Positions 48,716 to 57,418 of a stretch of 64,000 nucleotides of DNA are shown here, one piece after another. The first letter of the stretch is position 1. Each line of letters opens with the position of its first letter. The stretch covers positions 682,001-746,000 of the forward strand of contig NZ_CP080203.1 of assembly GCF_020424085.1 (NCBI RefSeq). The letters run 5' to 3'. The position numbers were made by a program, and so were the translations under genes. Under the pieces are notes generated by a model. The model was given only the letters and a program-made list of their open reading frames with translations, was not told the DNA's origin and did no database searches. The DNA comes from Mycetocola spongiae. Lineage in GTDB: Bacteria > Actinomycetota > Actinomycetes > Actinomycetales > Microbacteriaceae.

Positions 48716-50438
48716 CCGCCGAGGCGGCGGCCGCCACGGCCGCCACGCTAGCGGCGAGGACCGATCCGGCGATTCCCGCGGACCAGGCCACGGTATCGCC
48801 GGATCCGTATTCCAGGTAGGTCACGGCGCGGCCCGCACTCCCCCGTTCGAGCGATTGCTGGGTCAGCCCGTGCACCTCGATCCGGATTCCAGCCTCGTCC
48901 AGGGCCGAGATTAGCGCGTCGATGGGGCCCTGTCCGCGGCGCTCGACCACGCGGTTTTGGCCGTTGATGCTCAGCATGCCGCCGGCCACCTCGGAACCGT
49001 CCTCCCCGGTGCGGGTTTCCCAGCTCAGGACCCGCACGCCGCCGCCAGCACCCAGATAGGCCTCATCAAAGAGGGTGCGCAGGGTGGAGGAGTTGATCTC
49101 CGCCCCCGAGCTTTCGGTATGGCGCTGCACGCGGGCGGAGAAGTCGATCTGCAGGCGGCGCGGCAGGTCCAGCCCGTGATCGGTGAGCAGCAGATAGGCG
49201 ATCCCTCCCTTGCCCGACTGGCTATTCACCCGGATCACGGCGTCATAGGAGCGCCCCACATCCGCCGGGTCGATCGGCAGATACGGCACCGACCAGGCCC
49301 GGGTGGCCGGATCCACGCCCTCCTCCGCGGCGCGCGCGTGATGCCAGGCGAGGCCCTTTTTAATGGCGTCCTGATGCGTGCCGGAGAAGGCCGTATAAAC
49401 CAGGTCTCCCACATAGGGATGGCGCTCGGATACCGGCATGCGCGTGCAGTATTCCACCGTGCGGCGCACCTCGTCGATATCGGAAAAATCGATCATCGGG
49501 TCGATCCCCTGCGCGTGCAGGTTCAGCGCGAGCGTCGCGATATCCACATTGCCCGTGCGCTCCCCGTTGCCAAAGATGCAGCCCTCCACGCGCTGTGCCC
49601 CGGCGAGCACCGCGAGCTCGGCACACGCAATACCGGTTCCACGATCATTATGCGGATGTACCGAGAGGATCACGCCCTCGCGCCGGGCGAGATTTTGGCT
49701 CATATATTCGATTTGATCCGCATAAACATTGGGTGAGGCGATCTCCACGGTGGCCGGGAGATTCAGAATCACGGGCCGCTCCGGGGTGGCATCCCAGAGC
49801 TCGGTCATGCGATCACAGAGGTCCAGGACATAATCGGGTTCGGTGAGGTTAAAGACCTCGGGAGAGAATTCACACCGCACATTGGGTAGCCGTTCCGTGC
49901 CGCGCAGCACGCGCTCGCCCGCGGCCAGCACCAGCGCGGAGAGTTCGGCGCGGGTTTTCCCCAGCACCACATCGCGCCAGGCGGGTGCGGTGGCGGCATA
50001 AACGTGGATCACCACCGGGTTGCGGATGCCCGCGATCGAGGCGATGGTGCGATCGATCAGGTCGGCGCGGGCCGCGGTGAAGACCACGATTGTCACGTGC
50101 TCGGGCGCGATATCGGTCTCGGCGATCAGGCGCACAAAATCAAAATCGGTACGGGAGGCCGAGGGATAACCCACCTCGATTTCCGTATATCCCATCCGCA
50201 CCATGAGTTCAAAAAATCGGCGCTTGCGTGCGGGGTCCATTGGTTCGGCCAGCGCCTGATTACCATCGCGCAGGTCCACGGGGACCCAGAGCGGCGCGGC
50301 GCTCAGCCTGCGGGTGGGCCAGGTGCGCTCCCGTAGCGGAATATCCACGCGATCGTGGACGTCGCGATAGCGGTAGGAGGGCATTCCGGAGGGGCGCTGT
50401 TGATTCCAGTGCGCGGGGGTGGGCGGGGTGAGGGTCAT
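48690..50438 (-). CDS. leuA: 2-Isopropylmalate synthase
   Basis: LeuA condenses acetyl-CoA with 2-oxoisovalerate, the first committed step of leucine synthesis. The 582-residue protein is of the longer actinobacterial class, with the HMGL-like catalytic domain ([10 protein letters not shown] near residue 55, HPHNDRGTG near 260) and a C-terminal regulatory domain for leucine feedback. The C-terminus ends in an alanine-rich run that overlaps the convergent thioesterase gene. It is divergent from a GntR regulator gene. No leucine leader peptide or T-box is seen. Confidence 0.95.
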   Translation of the reverse strand: MTLTPPTPAHWNQQRPSGMPSYRYRDVHDRVDIPLRERTWPTRRLSAAPLWVPVDLRDGNQALAEPMDPARKRRFFELMVRMGYTEIEVGYPSASRTDFDFVRLIAETDIAPEHVTIVVFTAARADLIDRTIASIAGIRNPVVIHVYAATAPAWRDVVLGKTRAELSALVLAAGERVLRGTERLPNVRCEFSPEVFNLTEPDYVLDLCDRMTELWDATPERPVILNLPATVEIASPNVYADQIEYMSQNLARREGVILSVHPHNDRGTGIACAELAVLAGAQRVEGCIFGNGERTGNVDIATLALNLHAQGIDPMIDFSDIDEVRRTVEYCTRMPVSERHPYVGDLVYTAFSGTHQDAIKKGLAWHHARAAEEGVDPATRAWSVPYLPIDPADVGRSYDAVIRVNSQSGKGGIAYLLLTDHGLDLPRRLQIDFSARVQRHTESSGAEINSSTLRTLFDEAYLGAGGGVRVLSWETRTGEDGSEVAGGMLSINGQNRVVERRGQGPIDALISALDEAGIRIEVHGLTQQSLERGSAGRAVTYLEYGSGDTVAWSAGIAGSVLAASVAAVAAAASAVSRAAGRP

Positions 50439-50517
50439 CGGCGTAGGTCTTTCCTATCGGGGGTGGTTTCCGCTACGATACAGATATCCAACTCCTCAGA
50501 CAAGCTGATAGGTAACG
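50439..50517. promoter_or_regulatory. Intergenic region between leuA and a divergent GntR regulator
   Basis: The 79-bp region holds both start sites. CCTATC at 50453-50458 and GATAGG at 50507-50512 are inverted hexamers about 48 bp apart; a GntR operator is a possibility but the spacing is long. TACGAT at 50474-50479 may be a -10 for the plus strand. Confidence 0.3.
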
Positions 50518-51201
50518 ATGGCCTCCACGATTCGACGAAACCCCCTCACCGACCAGGTGGTGGCCGCCCTACTGACCCGCCTCGCCGCGGGGGAATGGGC
50601 TGTGGGACATAAACTCCCCGGGGAGACCACCCTCGCCGCCACCCTCGGCGTGGGGCGCTCCACGATACGCGAGGCCATTCGGGAACTTGCCGGACGCGGC
50701 ATGCTGGAACCCCGCCAGGGTGCGGGTGTTTTTGTTCTCTCGGTGGAGCCGCGCGAGGACTGGGACATCGTCCTGCGCCGCGCCGGGATCCTCGAGGTGA
50801 TCGAGGCCCGGATGGGCATCGAGTGCGAGGCCGCCCGGCTCGCGGCGGCCCGGCGCACCCCGGCCGATCTGCGCGCGCTCCGGGTGGCGCTGGAGCATCG
50901 CGAGGCGGCGGCACGCGAGGGTGACGACGCCGCCTATGTGGACGCCGATACCGCCTTTCATCGCGCGATGGTCGCGGCCGCGCATAACGAGGTTCTCCTG
51001 GGCATCTTTGATGCGTTTATCCCGCGCGGCCGCGCCGCCATGATCGATATGCTGCGCCTCACCCGGCAGACACCGCGCCGCCGCCACGACCACGATGCCC
51101 ACGGAGAGATTCTCTCCGCGGTGCGCGATCGCCGCGCCGAGGAGGCGGGTGCGCTCGCGCGGACCCACCTCGGTGAGCTACATCACGAGTTTTCCCGCTA
51201 G
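50518..51201 (+). CDS. FadR/GntR-family transcriptional regulator (FCD domain)
   Basis: A 227-residue regulator. The N-terminal winged helix has LGVGRSTIREAIRELAGRGM (about 43-62) followed by an all-helical FCD ligand-binding domain with metal-binding residues (RMGIECEAARLAA and FHRAMVAAAHNEVL). Regulators of this class respond to small organic acids. Its position beside leuA suggests it may sense a branched-chain precursor, but this is inference. There is an AGG-type ribosome site before ATG. Confidence 0.88.
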   Translation: MASTIRRNPLTDQVVAALLTRLAAGEWAVGHKLPGETTLAATLGVGRSTIREAIRELAGRGMLEPRQGAGVFVLSVEPREDWDIVLRRAGILEVIEARMGIECEAARLAAARRTPADLRALRVALEHREAAAREGDDAAYVDADTAFHRAMVAAAHNEVLLGIFDAFIPRGRAAMIDMLRLTRQTPRRRHDHDAHGEILSAVRDRRAEEAGALARTHLGELHHEFSR

Positions 51202-51215
51202 GGCCGCGCCAGCCG

Positions 51216-51221
51216 TAGACT
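51216..51221 (+). promoter_or_regulatory. -10 element of the 80-aa membrane protein gene
   Basis: TAGACT lies 44 nt before the ATG at 51266, leaving a leader of about 38 nt that contains the GAGGAG ribosome site. No -35 element is obvious. Confidence 0.4.
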
Positions 51222-51265
51222 GGCCTTCCGGGGTCCCCGCGGATCCAGCGGCAGAGGAGCATAAA

Positions 51266-51508
51266 ATGGGCAATCCACTCGGCTATATCATCGCGGCGGC
51301 GCTGCTGATCGGCGTGCTGATCGGCGCACTCTTCCTCTATCGGTATTTCGCGCGGAGCTCCTCCGCGCGAATCGCTGCCGAGACCCGCCTCGCCGAGGAG
51401 GCCACCCCGGCACGGGATGCCGCTCGGCCCCCACACGTATCCCCTCCGGCCGAGCAGCCGAACGCCGCCGAGCCGCGGGACGACTCCCCCGCGGCGGACC
51501 CGCGCTGA
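51266..51508 (+). CDS. Small single-pass membrane protein, 80 aa
   Basis: The ATG has a GAGGAG ribosome site. The N-terminus is one membrane helix (GYIIAAALLIGVLIGALFLY, about 6-25), then a basic segment and a proline/alanine/glutamate-rich tail without predicted structure. No family is recognised. It is downstream of the GntR gene and is followed by a strong terminator. The longer upstream frame is shadow sequence of the GntR gene. Confidence 0.7.
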   Translation: MGNPLGYIIAAALLIGVLIGALFLYRYFARSSSARIAAETRLAEEATPARDAARPPHVSPPAEQPNAAEPRDDSPAADPR

Positions 51509-51529
51509 TACCCACCCCGCTTAACCCAT

Positions 51530-51562
51530 AGGGGGCCTCCCGGATGATCCGGGAGGCCCCCC
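51530..51562. terminator. Bidirectional terminator before the ANTAR regulator
   Basis: Arms GGGGGCCTCCCGGA and TCCGGGAGGCCCCC form a 14-bp stem around TGA, between two convergent genes. A/T-rich bases sit on both sides, but there is no long T-run. Confidence 0.8.
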
Positions 51563-51578
51563 ATATACGTGCGGGGTA

Positions 51579-52184
51579 TTAGCTCTTTGCGCTGAGCTGC
51601 TCGATGATGGCCTGGGCCACATCGTGCATCGTGAGGCGACGATCCATCGACGCCTTCTGGATCCAGCGGAAGGCCTCGGGCTCGGTCAGGCCCATCTTCT
51701 CGTTCAGCAGGCCCTTGGCGCGGTCCACCAGCTTGCGGGTCTCGAAGCGCTCGACCATATCGGCAACCTCGGCCTCCAGCGTGATGATCTGCTGGTGGCG
51801 GCTCAGGGCGATCTCAATCGCGGGGAGCAGGTCGTTCGGGGTGAACGGCTTGACCACATAGGCCAGCGCACCGGCCTCGCTCGCGCGCTCCACCAGTTCC
51901 TTCTGGCTGAACGCGGTGAGCAGCACCACGGGGGCAATATTATTTTTATGCAGGCGCTCGGCCGCGGAGATTCCGTCGAGCTGAGGCATCTTCACATCCA
52001 TGACGACCAGATCGGGTCGCAGCTCGGTGGCCAGGGCCACAGCGGTCTCGCCGTCGCCGGCCTCGCCGACCACCTCGAAACCGTTATCGCGGAGGATCTC
52101 CACGATGTCCATACGGATGAGGGACTCGTCCTCGGCGACGACAACGCGTCGCGGGGCGGGGGTAGTTGCTTCTTGCTCAGTCAC
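51579..52184 (-). CDS. ANTAR-domain response regulator (PdtaR-like)
   Basis: A 201-residue regulator with a receiver domain (phospho-acceptor Asp63 in VVMDVKMPQLDG, KPFTPNDLL near residue 115) and a C-terminal ANTAR RNA-binding domain (KLVDRAKGLLNEKMGLTE from about residue 152). ANTAR proteins act by anti-termination on RNA hairpins. The closest known relative in style is PdtaR (Rv1626), whose kinase is PdtaS; no kinase gene is in the window. The start is GTG after a TACAAT -10, so the mRNA is probably leaderless. Confidence 0.93.
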   Translation of the reverse strand: MTEQEATTPAPRRVVVAEDESLIRMDIVEILRDNGFEVVGEAGDGETAVALATELRPDLVVMDVKMPQLDGISAAERLHKNNIAPVVLLTAFSQKELVERASEAGALAYVVKPFTPNDLLPAIEIALSRHQQIITLEAEVADMVERFETRKLVDRAKGLLNEKMGLTEPEAFRWIQKASMDRRLTMHDVAQAIIEQLSAKS

Positions 52185-52190
52185 ACCTCG

Positions 52191-52196
52191 ATTGTA
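52191..52196 (-). promoter_or_regulatory. -10 element for the leaderless ANTAR regulator transcript
   Basis: The minus strand reads TACAAT, then CGAGGT, then GTG. Transcription should begin at the start codon. The tRNA-Leu promoter must share the short space to 52222. Confidence 0.55.
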
Positions 52197-52222
52197 CGGT
52201 AATGTTTGTAATGTTGTTGTAT

Positions 52223-52308
52223 GCCGGTGTGGCGGAATGGCAGACGCGGAGCACTCAAAATGCTTTGTTCGAAAGGACGTGTGGGTTCGAGTCCCACCAC
52301 CGGCACCA
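52223..52308 (+). tRNA. tRNA-Leu (CAA)
   Basis: The sequence folds as a long-arm tRNA. The acceptor GCCGGTG pairs with CACCGGC at 52298-52304, the discriminator is A52305, and CCA is encoded at 52306-52308. The anticodon loop CTCAAAA has anticodon CAA at 52256-52258, reading UUG. The GTGGG/CCCAC T-stem with loop TTCGAGT and the extra variable arm support tRNA-Leu. Confidence 0.95.
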
Positions 52309-52535
52309 CCTCATCCCCTCGTTTTTCGCGTGTTTACGCGGAATTCGGAGGGATTTTTTTATTTCCCGGGCGGGCGCAGCGGGCCGCGGGGCCGCGCAAA
52401 ACCCCGGAAAAACGTGCAGAACGTTAAGCGCCTAACGGGTGCTCCCCGTGTCGCACCGATTAAATACGGGTGTGGCCCACCGCGTCGAAACGCGATGGGC
52501 CACACGCGGGAGGGCAATCCTCCGCGCACTATTCC
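52309..52535. other. Intergenic region after tRNA-Leu
   Basis: A T-rich run at about 52352-52363 preceded by a small CGCGT/ACGCG hairpin may terminate the tRNA. A second hairpin near the end, 52470-52505, belongs to the convergent SHOCT gene. I see no gene here. Confidence 0.5.
52470..52505 (-). terminator. SHOCT gene terminator
   Basis: Arms GTGTGGCCCA and TGGGCCACAC with an inner CGCGT/ACGCG pairing lie 31 nt after the SHOCT stop. The minus strand then has no strong T-run, so strength is uncertain. Confidence 0.6.
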
Positions 52536-52931
52536 CTAGGAGCGGGCGAGGGCCTTGGCCTTGAGGTGCTCAAACTCCTCGGTGCTGATTGCACCGGAGT
52601 CGAGGAGCGCCTTGGCGGTGGCGATCTCATCGCTGGGCGTTGCGCGCCCGGCGGCCTCGCGGATATACGCGTCGGTGGCGGTCTGCGCATCGCGCTGGGC
52701 CTCGGCCGAACGGCGAGCCATTCCGTTACCGCGGGCGATCAGGTAGACCACCAGGGTAAGGAACGGGATGAAGATGAGGCCGATGATCCAAAGCGCCTTC
52801 GCCCAGCCCGAGAGCTTGTGATCGCGGAACAGATCCCCGATCACGGAGATCAGCGCAAACAGATAGCTGATGACAACGATTGCGTATAGGAAGACCAGAA
52901 GAATGTTCCAGATGTTTTCCCAGAAACCCAT
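52536..52931 (-). CDS. SHOCT/PLDc_N-type membrane protein, 131 aa
   Basis: A 131-residue protein with two membrane helices (about 7-32 and 45-67) in a PLDc_N-like arrangement. The C-terminus ATAKALLDSGAISTEEFEHL (104-123) is a SHOCT domain, a short motif found on many oligomeric bacterial proteins. Its function is unknown. A GGGGT ribosome site precedes the ATG. It is monocistronic. Confidence 0.8.
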   Translation of the reverse strand: MGFWENIWNILLVFLYAIVVISYLFALISVIGDLFRDHKLSGWAKALWIIGLIFIPFLTLVVYLIARGNGMARRSAEAQRDAQTATDAYIREAAGRATPSDEIATAKALLDSGAISTEEFEHLKAKALARS

Positions 52932-53267
52932 TATTAACCCCTTTTTCGGGAGCCCCGGGATATCCGAAGCTTCGCCCAGAGATTACTGCAAAATTCGTTT
53001 CACATACAAGGGTTATGACGAGTCATGGCGGCCGAATTTTTTCGTGCCCGGCCGCGTCCCGCCGCGGATTATGCCCAACCCGCCGGGATGGCATCCCGGA
53101 AAAGGGCACCTCGACTGTCGCAAAATCGCCGTCATCCCGGGGCAGTACATAGCATTTGATATCTCTGTGACCATCGGGTGGGCACGACGCGAGCCGGACG
53201 CCCGGCCGCGGCCACCCGGTCGGGGCGAATATTTCGCCACGCCGGGGCCCGTCACCGCGGAGACCTC
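52932..53267. other. 336-bp region without a gene, upstream of the SHOCT gene
   Basis: No frame here has coding character. It must hold the SHOCT promoter and the end of the MFS gene transcript. CCGGGAT/ATCCCGG at 53083-53099 is a small hairpin. I see no repeat or RNA that I can name. Confidence 0.5.
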
Positions 53268-54662
53268 TTAGGCCCGGGAGCGCACGCGCGGAATTGCGCG
53301 CACCGCGGCGCAGCACACCAGCGCCGCAAGCGCGGCAAACCCCGCGTAGAGCAGATTCGCCGAGGCCAGCGTGCTCGACCCAAAGCTCACCAGCAGCCCC
53401 GCGATCGCCGCACCAAAGGCATTGGCAATCAGCTGCACGGTACTAATGGCGGCGGAGGCCTTGGCCCCCTCCACGGGATCGGCCACCGCCCCCATCGCCG
53501 CGGCGGCGAGATGCGGCCAGGCGATCCCAATTCCCGCCCCGGCCAGCAGCAACCCCAGGGCCCAGAGGAGCAGCACGGGCAGCGAGACAGCGAGGTTCTG
53601 GAATGCCGCCACCGCCGCCAGTCCCCCCGCGACCAGGAGGGGGCCGGCGATCACGATCCGGCGTACGGTACCGGGACGATGCTTCTCCGCGGACCAGATC
53701 TCACCCAGCGTCCACCCCACCGCGAGTACCGCACCGAGAAAACCGGCCAGCAGCGGGGAGAGGCCACCGAGGCGCTGCCCAAATAGGGGGATGAAGATTT
53801 CCGCGGTGGACGCCGCCGAGAGCACGGCGATCGTGACATAGATCCACTTCAGCGCGCCCGCACCGAAGGTTGCCCGCGGGAAAACACCGTCCGCGGCACG
53901 CCGATCCGCGAGGAGGAAAACCGCAAGCAGGATCAACGCCAGGATCACCGCTGCAATTTTGGACAGCGGGGCCTCCACCACGCTCGCGGCACTGATGAGC
54001 GCGGTGGACGCCGTCAGAATCACAAGCGCCAGATAGGGCACCCGGACCACGCCGGCGCGCTCCCCCGTGCCGCGCGGCAGGGAGAAGGGGACAAGCACCG
54101 CCACGCAGAGCGTCACGATCAGAAGCACCAGATAGGCGGCCCGCCACTGCCCCAGCTGGGCAAATAATCCACCCACGATGGGGCCCACAAGCGTTCCCAC
54201 TCCCCACATCATCGAGACAAGGGCACTGGCCCGGGTCCAGAGTTCCCGCGGCAGCACCGCGTTAATGACCGCATAGCCGAGGCCCGCGAGGAGTCCCCCA
54301 CCCAGGCCCTGCACCACGCGGGCGAGCAGAAATACCTCCATCGTGGGAGCCAAAAAGCAGGCCAGAACCCCGGCGGCAAAGATCCCAAGGCCCAGGAGAT
54401 AGGAGGCGCGCGGGCCCAGCCGCAGCAATACGGCACCCACGGTGAGTGCGGCGATCACCGATGCGATCAGATACACGCTGGAGGCCAGCGAATAATAGTG
54501 CTCACCGCCGATCTCGTTCACGGCGGTGGGCAGCAGGCTTGTGGTCAGGTAAACGTTTATCGCGCAGAGTGCCACGCCGCCGGCCAGGACAACCGAGGTG
54601 CCCAGGTAGCGACGCCCCAGCAGATCGCCCCAGGTGCCGGGCGAAGGATCAAGAATAGTCAT
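53268..54662 (-). CDS. MFS-family efflux transporter
   Basis: A 464-residue major facilitator with about 14 hydrophobic segments, as in DHA2-type drug exporters. GGGLLAGLGYAVINAVLP lies near residues 118-135 where that group has its motif C-like region. The substrate is unknown. It is divergent from a SoxR gene, and its promoter contains a SoxR box between -35 and -10, so it is probably induced by redox-active compounds. It could export phenazines, quinones or similar agents. The start is ATG seven bases after the -10. Confidence 0.9.
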   Translation of the reverse strand: MTILDPSPGTWGDLLGRRYLGTSVVLAGGVALCAINVYLTTSLLPTAVNEIGGEHYYSLASSVYLIASVIAALTVGAVLLRLGPRASYLLGLGIFAAGVLACFLAPTMEVFLLARVVQGLGGGLLAGLGYAVINAVLPRELWTRASALVSMMWGVGTLVGPIVGGLFAQLGQWRAAYLVLLIVTLCVAVLVPFSLPRGTGERAGVVRVPYLALVILTASTALISAASVVEAPLSKIAAVILALILLAVFLLADRRAADGVFPRATFGAGALKWIYVTIAVLSAASTAEIFIPLFGQRLGGLSPLLAGFLGAVLAVGWTLGEIWSAEKHRPGTVRRIVIAGPLLVAGGLAAVAAFQNLAVSLPVLLLWALGLLLAGAGIGIAWPHLAAAAMGAVADPVEGAKASAAISTVQLIANAFGAAIAGLLVSFGSSTLASANLLYAGFAALAALVCCAAVRAIPRVRSRA

Positions 54663-54669
54663 GGTCGCC

Positions 54670-54700
54670 AGGCTAGGATCTCAAGTACACTTGAGGTCAA
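54670..54700 (-). promoter_or_regulatory. SoxR-controlled promoter of the MFS gene
   Basis: On the minus strand, TTGACC (54695-54700) and TAGCCT (54670-54675) are separated by 19 bp, the long spacer of MerR-family promoters. The spacer holds CTCAAG-N4-CTTGAG (54680-54695), which matches the SoxR box CCTCAAG...CTTGAGG. The start codon is seven bases downstream of the -10. Confidence 0.85.
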
Positions 54701-54715
54701 CCGACGGGCGGCGAT

Positions 54716-55180
54716 ATGCGCGATAAAAACGATCTTCTGAGCATTGGCGAGGTGGCCCGCCGCAGCGGGGCGGCCGTCTCGGCCGTGCGCTATTACGAGG
54801 ACATCGGGCTCCTGCCCGCCGAACGCGGGGCGGGTAACGCCCGCCTGTTTCGCCGCCACGTATTGCGTCGCATCTCCCTGATTCAGATTGCCTCGCGATT
54901 GGGAATCTCGCTCGCGGACGTGGCCGAGGTCTTTGCCACCCTTCCGGCACATAAGCCACCCACACAGGCCGATTGGGAGCGTATCTCCCTCGGCTGGCAG
55001 GAGCAATTGGCGCGGCGGGCGGCGATGCTTGAGCGCATGCGCGCGGAGCTCACGGGCTGCCTCGGATGCGGCTGCCTCTCGGCCGACCACTGCACCCTAC
55101 TCAACCCGCAGGATCGGCTCGGCCAGGAGGGCCCGGGGGCGCGCCGCGTGGAACTGGATCCGAATCTCGGCACCCCGTAG
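54716..55180 (+). CDS. soxR: Redox-sensitive regulator SoxR
   Basis: A 154-residue MerR-family protein with an N-terminal winged helix (LSIGEVARRSGAAVSAVRYY), a dimerisation helix and the iron-sulphur cluster motif CLGCGCLSADHC. Cysteines 115, 118, 120 and 126 fit the SoxR pattern CX2CXCX5C. In actinobacteria SoxR responds mainly to redox-active compounds rather than superoxide and controls few genes, usually a transporter or oxidoreductase next door. The divergent MFS gene fits. ATG with a weak ribosome site. Confidence 0.94.
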   Translation: MRDKNDLLSIGEVARRSGAAVSAVRYYEDIGLLPAERGAGNARLFRRHVLRRISLIQIASRLGISLADVAEVFATLPAHKPPTQADWERISLGWQEQLARRAAMLERMRAELTGCLGCGCLSADHCTLLNPQDRLGQEGPGARRVELDPNLGTP

Positions 55181-55229
55181 GCGCGCCTCCACTTTGTCTA
55201 AGTTGGGGTCAATACCCCCGTAATTCCGG

Positions 55230-55249
55230 CGCGGAGGCACGCCTCCGCG
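55230..55249 (+). terminator. Hairpin after soxR
   Basis: Nine-base arms CGCGGAGGC/GCCTCCGCG with a two-base loop lie 50 nt after the soxR stop. There is no T-run. A second GC-rich repeat follows near 55270, and TAGAAT at about 55341-55346 may be the -10 of the next gene. Confidence 0.45.
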
Positions 55250-55382
55250 GCTCGTGCGGTGGGTCACGAGCCCGGCCGCCCCGGGCGGGCTCGCACGGTG
55301 CCCCATCGGCCAGGACCCGGTCACTTTCCCGGGGTGGGGGACTAGAATCCCCTCACACCATCCCGCCTAACATCGGAGAATA

Positions 55383-55925
55383 ATGCTCGCCTATAACCCC
55401 TATGAGCTACTTGATACCGTGCCGTCTTTTGCGCTGCGCAGCGATGACCTGGACGCCAATCAGCCCCTCGCGCTTGCCCAGTACGGGGCCGCCGCGGGTG
55501 GCGGCGACCTGTCACCGCACCTGCGCTGGAGCGACTTCCCGGAGCAGACCCGGAGCTTCGCCGTGACATGCTTTGATCCCGATGCTCCCACCGGGGCCGG
55601 CTACTGGCACTGGGCCGTATTTAATCTCCCGCTGGACGTCACCGAGCTGGCGGCCGGGGCCGGCTCCCCCGATAGCGATCTGCTCCCCGAGGGCGCAATC
55701 ACGCTCCCCAATGATGCCCGCGTACCCGCCTTCGCCGGGGCGGGCCCGCCCGAGGGAACCGGCGTGCACCGCTATATCTTTGCCGTGCACGCGGTGGATG
55801 TGCCCACCCTGGACATCGACCCCACACTCACCCCGACGGTCCTCGGCTTTAACCTGCACTTCCACACCCTCGGCCGCGCGCTCCTGACCGGCCTTGGCGA
55901 GTTTGGCGGCGCCCAGCACCGCTAG
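55383..55925 (+). CDS. YbhB/YbcL family (PEBP-like) protein
   Basis: A 180-residue phosphatidylethanolamine-binding-protein-fold protein. The ligand-pocket motifs DPDAPTGAGYWHWAVFNLP (about residues 63-81) and GVHRYIFAVHAVD (near 128-140) are typical of the bacterial YbhB/YbcL group. The biological role is unclear. There is no signal peptide. The ATG follows a GGAG ribosome site, and the stop is followed by a hairpin shared with convergent dhaM. Confidence 0.88.
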   Translation: MLAYNPYELLDTVPSFALRSDDLDANQPLALAQYGAAAGGGDLSPHLRWSDFPEQTRSFAVTCFDPDAPTGAGYWHWAVFNLPLDVTELAAGAGSPDSDLLPEGAITLPNDARVPAFAGAGPPEGTGVHRYIFAVHAVDVPTLDIDPTLTPTVLGFNLHFHTLGRALLTGLGEFGGAQHR

Positions 55926-55932
55926 CGCATAT

Positions 55933-55973
55933 CCGGGTGGCGCCGGCCCGAACCCGGGCCGCGCGTCACCCGG
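55933..55973. terminator. Hairpin between the PEBP gene and dhaM
   Basis: Outer arms CCGGGTG/CACCCGG surround an inner GGCCCG/CGGGCC stem. It lies between convergent genes. There is no T-run, so it is a terminator candidate only. Confidence 0.4.
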
Positions 55974-56024
55974 CTCCGCGCCGGTGATCCCGCCCTGTCC
56001 CGGGTCGGCAGCGCCCGGGTTCGC

Positions 56025-56732
56025 TTAGCGCTCCCCGAAACCGTCCTCGATCAGGTCCGCCAGCGCGTCCACCGCGCGGCGACCCTCGGGGTCGGAGCTG
56101 GAAATCTCGGCCTCCATGCCCGGAAGCAGCCCGAGGGACATCACGAGGAGCAGGCTCTTGGCATCGCGCCCGTTCACCAGCACCCGCACCGGGAAGGTGG
56201 CGGCCAGCTTCGAGAACTCGGCCGCGGGACGCGCGTGGAGGCCGTCCCTATTAACGATCACAACCCGGCGGCGATAATCCCCGCCCAGTGGCGGAGCCAC
56301 CTCGCCCAGCGCCGGGGCACTCCCGGGAACCGAATCGACCACGGAGATCGCGGTCAGCGCGGCGGCGGCCACGTCCGCGAGCGTGCGGCCGATCTGCGCG
56401 GCCACCGCGGCGGCCACGGCTCCCTCCACGAGCGGGGCCGGGGAGATCAGGACGCGGGCGCGCTGCTCCTCGTCCAGAAAATCCAGCGCGGTCTCCGCGG
56501 TGAGCACGGCGGAACCCAGATCGCAGAGCACCAGCACCCCGGCACCACTCTCCGCCGCCTGAATCGCGTCGCTCACGCGGGCAAAATCGGTCCCGATGCC
56601 CCCCGCGGCGGTGCCGCCGGCGGGCAGGAGCGCGATATCGGCAGCCATCTGCGCGGTGAGATCCACGATTCCCTCGGCGATCTTTGCGCTATGCGAGACA
56701 AAAACCAGGCCCACGCGCGCGGCCGGGCTCAT
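56025..56732 (-). CDS. dhaM: Dihydroxyacetone kinase phosphotransferase DhaM, EIIA-HPr fusion
   Basis: DhaM passes phosphate from the PTS to DhaL-bound ADP. The 235-residue protein has an N-terminal EIIA-man-like domain with phospho-His14 in VSHSAKIAEG, then an HPr domain from about residue 155 with phospho-His166 in NRDGLHARPA. The HPr fusion is found in several Dha systems and lets EI phosphorylate it directly. It overlaps dhaL by four bases and ends the operon. No PTS EI gene is in the window. Confidence 0.93.
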   Translation of the reverse strand: MSPAARVGLVFVSHSAKIAEGIVDLTAQMAADIALLPAGGTAAGGIGTDFARVSDAIQAAESGAGVLVLCDLGSAVLTAETALDFLDEEQRARVLISPAPLVEGAVAAAVAAQIGRTLADVAAAALTAISVVDSVPGSAPALGEVAPPLGGDYRRRVVIVNRDGLHARPAAEFSKLAATFPVRVLVNGRDAKSLLLVMSLGLLPGMEAEISSSDPEGRRAVDALADLIEDGFGER

Positions 56733-57379
56733 TCGCCCTCCCCCACGCGCTCGGCGGCGGTCACGGCGGCCGCCAGGATCAACGCGGTCGAGGCCGCACC
56801 GGGGTCCTCATGCCCGATCGAGCGCTCCCCCAGATAGCTCGCGCGGCCCTGATGGGCGAGCAGCGGAATGGTCGCCGCGGAACCCCGCGCCGCGGCTTCC
56901 GCGGCCGCCCGCAACACCTCGCGGGGACTCGCGCCCGCGCGGGCAGCGTCGGCGGCGGCACGCACGGCGGGCCCCCAGGCATCCAGCATGGTCTTATCGT
57001 TTTCCTGGGCCTTGCCGCGCGTTTGCACGCCGTCCCGGGCCGCCGTGAGGAGCGCCACAACCGCCGAGGAGCCCAGCTCGGTTGCGGAACCCACAACCCC
57101 CGAGGCCTTCAGAAACGCGGTGCCATAAAGGGGGCCCGAAGCCCCGCCCACGGTGGAGATCAGCGTCATTGCCGTCAGATGAAAAAGCGTCGCGGGGGTC
57201 GGTGCCAGGCCGGGATCGGGAAGCGCCGCCCGCACGGCCGAAAAACCACGCGCCATATTATCGCCGTGATCGCCATCGCCGATTTCCCGGTCCAGCTCGC
57301 TTAAGCGCTCCCGATTGGCCTCCAGCACATCCGCGCTCTCGCGCAGCCAGGCGGCGGCCCAATTTCCGGTGAGACCCAT
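56729..57379 (-). CDS. dhaL: Dihydroxyacetone kinase ADP-binding subunit DhaL
   Basis: DhaL carries the nucleotide that phosphorylates dihydroxyacetone on DhaK. The 216-residue protein has the metal-binding Asp cluster in DREIGDGDHGDNM and the phosphate-binding GGASGPLYGTAF. The ATG at 57379 is chosen over one at 57397 because AAAGGAG lies five bases before it. The HPr-type partner DhaM overlaps downstream. Confidence 0.94.
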   Translation of the reverse strand: MGLTGNWAAAWLRESADVLEANRERLSELDREIGDGDHGDNMARGFSAVRAALPDPGLAPTPATLFHLTAMTLISTVGGASGPLYGTAFLKASGVVGSATELGSSAVVALLTAARDGVQTRGKAQENDKTMLDAWGPAVRAAADAARAGASPREVLRAAAEAAARGSAATIPLLAHQGRASYLGERSIGHEDPGAASTALILAAAVTAAERVGEGE

Positions 57380-57418
57380 CGTCACTCCTTTGTCCATGGG
57401 ATTATCCAGGTCGGGGAT

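Noticed and set aside
50439-50517. Leucine attenuator or T-box for leuA
   Set aside because: The region is only 79 bp, with no leucine-rich peptide, terminator pair or T-box core.
53013-53255. 80-codon open frame in the gene-free region after the SHOCT gene
   Set aside because: No ribosome site, Arg/Gly/Pro-rich composition, no recognisable fold, and other frames are equally open.
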